This document shows, piece by piece, positions 60,301 to 64,000 of a stretch of 64,000 nt of DNA; the stretch's first letter is position 1; every line of letters begins with the position of its first letter. The stretch comes from Sindora glabra (lineage: Eukaryota; Streptophyta; Magnoliopsida; Fabales; Fabaceae), in contig CM035236.1 of the NCBI GenBank assembly GCA_020226215.1, positions 3,539,001 to 3,603,000 on the forward strand, in the 5' to 3' direction. The position numbers and the translations under genes were made by a program. The notes below the pieces were generated by a model, which did no database searches, was not told the origin of the DNA, and saw only the letters and a program-made list of their open reading frames with translations.

Positions 60301-60619
60301 GTATTTAATTGATATCTTTTTTCATTATTATTTAAGGTTAAACTACTTACACAATCATAATAAGATTTCATATTAATGACTTTTGGTTTACTAGTCTTCT
60401 TATGTTAGTAGCAACTATGCTCTTTATAAGCATTTTAACTTAAAAAATAGCTATAGTAATTCTAATGTTTCATCTCTTATAGTTTGAACATCTCTTGCAA
60501 AAATTTCAGGGGCAAAGTAAATCTTAATGATTTGGCATATCTTTACCAAGAATAAACACCTTTCATTATTTGTAACATTTTTTTTAATATATTGCAGCAT
60601 TGGCTACTTCATGCTAGTA

Positions 60620-61540
60620 CATAGAATGAAAGTTTAAAATTAAGTATGGATCAATTACACTTATGCAGATCAATTTTAGGTTAGAAGCTTAATTATATTA
60701 TTTTAAAAACATGATACTTCACATAAGTTAATTTAGCATAATGCTATTCATTTTATCGAAATGCCTAAGATAGTACATATTCATTTTATTAGAGTTAAGT
60801 ATCACCACAAACTATTCCTATTTCAATTGAAAAGAAATGAAATAATTATCAAATGCATTGCTCAATTTTGTTTTCAGTATCAGATAAGTGCACTGTAGAA
60901 AATTGCAATTGAAAATAGGGTACAAAGTCTACAAACTCTAGTAATGCATTATCAAAAAAGAATGAACTCCAGAGAATGTAAAAAATAAACTCAAGTTACC
61001 AATGGTTTATCCATCAAACAAGTTTATTTTATTTAAAATTAGATACATAATCCATTGTTATAATTACAATCCACTGTTACAGTTAAGACTTTAATATTCA
61101 ATCTATTCTCTAAACAATACACAAGATGGGCCTGGTATTATGAAAGGTTTATCGATAACATTTACAAAATTTTTTTTGGTAATAATGATAATTACACATT
61201 TTGATACATAAGAAAGGTGTTTACAACATAACTGCAACTTATGGATATAATTAAGAGAGCTATTACTGAACTCCTACTACATAACACTGACTCAACTTCA
61301 TGATTAGGCAACTACAAGCTTTGTCTCTTCAGGTGCTTTGTAGACCTAAATATTTGATCCAATCCTTATAATTGTCCTTCCCATAACCTTAGCCTTCTAA
61401 AAATTAAATGGCTTATTGATCAGTTAGGCATAACTAATTTTAAGAAACTGAGATATCTTGTCTAGTTACAGTTGTAGCAGCAACCATTTAACATTTCCTA
61501 AGATCATCTCTATTTCAACTAAATACATTCTCTTCCTTTA
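60620..61540. other. Gene-free AT-rich stretch
   Basis: No supported feature; no open frame with recognisable similarity. Confidence 0.5.
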
Positions 61541-62305
61541 TTTAGAAACAGGTCCACCCTCTTCCACAGATTCATCAACCTTCATATCATCCTTATTTCT
61601 ATACTTATCCTCTTCAATTCACCCAGTGGCTTCTTTTATCCATAGCTTTTTACAATTCAACTTTCATCAAACCTCTAATGGGCTAAATGACTCATTATCA
61701 ACCTTTATTGTAGCTAATTGTACCAGGATATCAATTTCTAAACTAAATTTTACATACAATGCATCTAGAGTAGCAAAACCCTGTATATCAATGTATTATA
61801 AGAAACAAACAGATAAGACATATACATAATAACTCCCTATGCATTAATACATACATACAAGAATTGTATAGACTTATAAATCTAACAACATAAAATAGGT
61901 TTTCAAGGAAAACAAACTTTACTAGTTGGTAGTAGAAAAGTAAAATATAAATGATTCTATTAAAACACTTAAATGTAGTTTTAATGTCAATGAAGATTTA
62001 TTTTGATTATATTACCATATTTAAAATTAAAAGAGTATGCTTACCTCACTTATTGCAGTCTTTAATCAAACATATATTACAGATGCCTCTACTCCTTTAA
62101 AGACAGATGCTCCTCTACTTTCTTGGATTACTCTTTAAACTTGATGTAGTGTTATATAGTGAGTCATTTCCATATTTTTATGTCTGTAGCATGCACATTA
62201 ACAAATACTATCAAGTCAATCTATCAAAGTAATTTTACCTGAGATGAAGCACCTTTAAGAATAACAAGTACATGAGAATACGTCAAGCTCAATGCTGGAG
62301 AATGT
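61541..62305 (-). pseudogene. Degenerate exons of an unidentified gene
   Basis: On the minus strand three coding-like blocks appear in order. Around 62305-62239 is HSPALSLTYSHVLVILKGAS then a CAG|GTAAAA donor. Around 62155-62045 is RVIQESRGASVFKGVEAS then LKTAISE and a GAG|GTAAGC donor, with two in-frame stops. Around 61795-61541 is GFATLDALYVKFSLEIDILV then, after stops, a charged tail (EEDKYRNKDDMKVDESVEEG). Good donors at exon ends argue that these are real former exons. I do not recognise the protein family. The in-frame stops suggest a pseudogene, though a missed splice cannot be excluded. Confidence 0.45.
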
Positions 62306-62767
62306 GATCAAGAACCAAGTTTTTAAAAAAATGACATACATAATGAAGAACTTTTGACCATCATTAGAAGACCAAAACCAGTAAGTGTACTAAAATTATC
62401 AAAATAATAATATAATCATAAATGTTTAAAACATGAAGCTATTGAAATTTGACCAAGTAAACATTAGATTCTACATATTGTGGACTATTTCCAACATATC
62501 TAAAATTAGAATAAATAAATTCAATGATTGAAAATTCCATTTGTATAACTAAAGGCAACAATTCAAGAATTTAAATCATTTGGTGACATGATATAAGCGT
62601 ATTTATTTGAATTTAATGAATATTGATACATTTACAACATATAAAGTAAGGGAGTTGGTGTACAATAATGATCCTATCTTGATGAGGACAATAAAAACTA
62701 TAACAACAAGCTATTTATCATCCCAATAACATGTTACAAAGAAACTTGCTATGGGACATCACCTAGC

Positions 62768-63660
62768 TTAAGAGGATGAGCTATCCCTAAGTTCAAGAGA
62801 AGAAATCTCCCTCATAAATTGAGCTTTGTTAGCCTTAAAATATTCATCTTTTAACACCATCCCACTTAATATGTGATTAATTGAACACGAAACTATTGCA
62901 AGTCCAAATTTTAAAAAATTGATTCTTTACCTTTTTTATTTTTCAAGCCCTTCAATAATCGTAGAATCTTGCGTCTATTTGCAACAAATATGCTAATGAT
63001 ATTAGGTGGTTTGCATTTATTAGTAGCAAATAGATGTTAAAACTAGCACAAATAAATCAAATTAGAAGAAATTTGGTGGACGAATCCAATAACCACTTAA
63101 GAATAGGATGGTATCATATAAGGAAAGTACCTTGAAAACTTGAAAGCCTTCTATCTGGATACTTTTGCTAGACTCCTATAGAGAGAAATGAAAAATGAAA
63201 CATTAAATGCTCATTTAAACTGATCCAATTTCTCAATTATCATTCACCCATTACATGACTTAGCAGAGTAAGCTCAACATTCAGCATTTTAGTTTTTAAC
63301 AACTTAGATGCTTAAACAAATCCATAACAATCTTAACTAATTGAAGACGTGATTACTTGTGTAGACTGAGCGGGAATAATTTATATTCACCATATATGTC
63401 TAAAGAACTAAATGGATGATCCCATAACAGATGTAGACATTCTTTGAAGTCTTTCCTTCTTTCATTCATATTTTTCTTATTAGAGGTGTAACCAAAAAGG
63501 TAGTTTATACAAATATTAATGACACATGAGTAGAGACATGAAGAAAAGTAAACTTAGTTAGATCGAACCATACTTTGAGAAGGTTTATTAAAATCCTCAA
63601 ATTGTCTATTGAATTGACATATTATGTCATTACAATTGAATTTGAATGATCAAGTAAGCT
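62768..63660 (-). pseudogene. MO25-like (CAB39 family) 3' exons, broken and partial
   Basis: Four consecutive exons of the C-terminal half of a MO25 protein are readable on the minus strand. About 63659-63574 (LLDHSNSIVMT, stop, YVNSIDNLRILINLLK), 63175-63131 (ESSKSIQIEGFQVFK), 63033-62931 (ATNKCKPPNIISIFVANRRK) and 62847-62768 (DEYFKANKAQFMREISSLEL, then TAA). The exon phases fit each other. The key phrases of MO25 (SSKSIQIEAFHVFK, NKP..I..IL..N..KLL, DEQF..(D/E)KA) are all there. MO25 is an armadillo-like scaffold for STE20/GCK-type kinases (about 340 aa). An in-frame TAA at 63622-63624 and a lost AG acceptor before 63033 (AACAT in place of an expected AACAG) indicate a pseudogene. Upstream exons are not clearly recognisable before 64000. 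Confidence 0.75.
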
Positions 63661-64000
63661 TACTTCAAACAACTATAAAGGGGGAACATAACTGTCAACA
63701 AATATGTATGAATCAATTCATCTAGTAACATTTCACCACGGGCGGTAGTAATAATGAATTTGTATGACAACAGACAAATGATGCAATGTAGCAGGAATTA
63801 TTCGCACTCCACTAATAAGGCAATTACCCAACCATTTATGATGACTTTGTTTCCATCGCATTAACATCATAACTATATAATATTTGCAATAAGTTCAGAA
63901 GCTAAAATGCAAACAACTTCTAAAATGTAATGAAAACTTGTTAAATTGAAAGTCTCATTTTCAAGAAGATATATTTATTTTCTATGCCTAGGTATCTGCA
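63661..64000. other. Window edge, upstream of the MO25-like pseudogene
   Basis: May contain remains of the preceding MO25 exon (a weak block near 63750 reads RGEMLLD on the minus strand), but it is too degenerate to call. The locus may continue past the window. Confidence 0.3.

Overview
The window is plant nuclear DNA, most likely from a eudicot. It is very AT-rich, its genes are split by canonical GT-AG introns, and it carries plant-specific families (an At5g51560-type LRR receptor kinase, CML13/14, UDP-glucuronate 4-epimerase, a FAR1/MULE-like protein) and many plant transposon classes. I cannot name the species. All gene calls are translated by eye; no database was searched.

Layout. 1-11.4 kb is gene-free and AT-rich; it holds a long non-coding Helitron (3156-8679), a second Helitron 3' end (11355) with its subterminal region duplicated in tandem, and two hairpin MITEs. 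11.9-14.6 kb is a complete four-exon LRR receptor-like pseudokinase on the minus strand. 14.8-27 kb is intergenic: a degenerate ~70-150 bp repeat field (17.9-19.4 kb), a MULE-like element with long inverted ends and an 11-bp target duplication (20.8-22.6 kb), a short acidic coding relic, a truncated hAT end and a possible spliced minus-strand transcript with little coding capacity. 27.6-28.0 kb is an intronless CML13/14-type calmodulin-like gene. 32.15-32.40 kb encodes a lone SIN3-type PAH domain.

33.4-44.1 kb is an eight-exon maspardin/SPG21-like alpha/beta-hydrolase gene on the minus strand. Its fourth intron carries a full-length 5,292-bp Ty3/gypsy chromovirus in the opposite orientation, with 368-bp LTRs, a TAATA target duplication, PBS and PPT; the element is dead. 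46.4-47.7 kb is an intronless UDP-glucuronate 4-epimerase gene on the same strand. From memory, Arabidopsis also places a maspardin-type hydrolase beside GAE5, so this pair may be conserved microsynteny.

48.3-64 kb is a decayed transposon and pseudogene zone: a LINE 3' end, two hAT-type MITEs with 8-bp target duplications, a ~2.2-kb segment present twice (each with a ~73-bp minisatellite, one copy interrupted by a MITE while the other keeps the empty site), a broken FAR1/MULE-transposase-like gene, unidentified degenerate exons, and the 3' exons of a MO25-like scaffold gene with an in-frame stop.

The intact genes are ordinary housekeeping or signalling genes and do not form one pathway: pectin precursor synthesis (GAE), Ca2+/IQ-motif signalling (CML), endosomal hydrolase-fold protein (maspardin), and receptor-type signalling (LRR pseudokinase).
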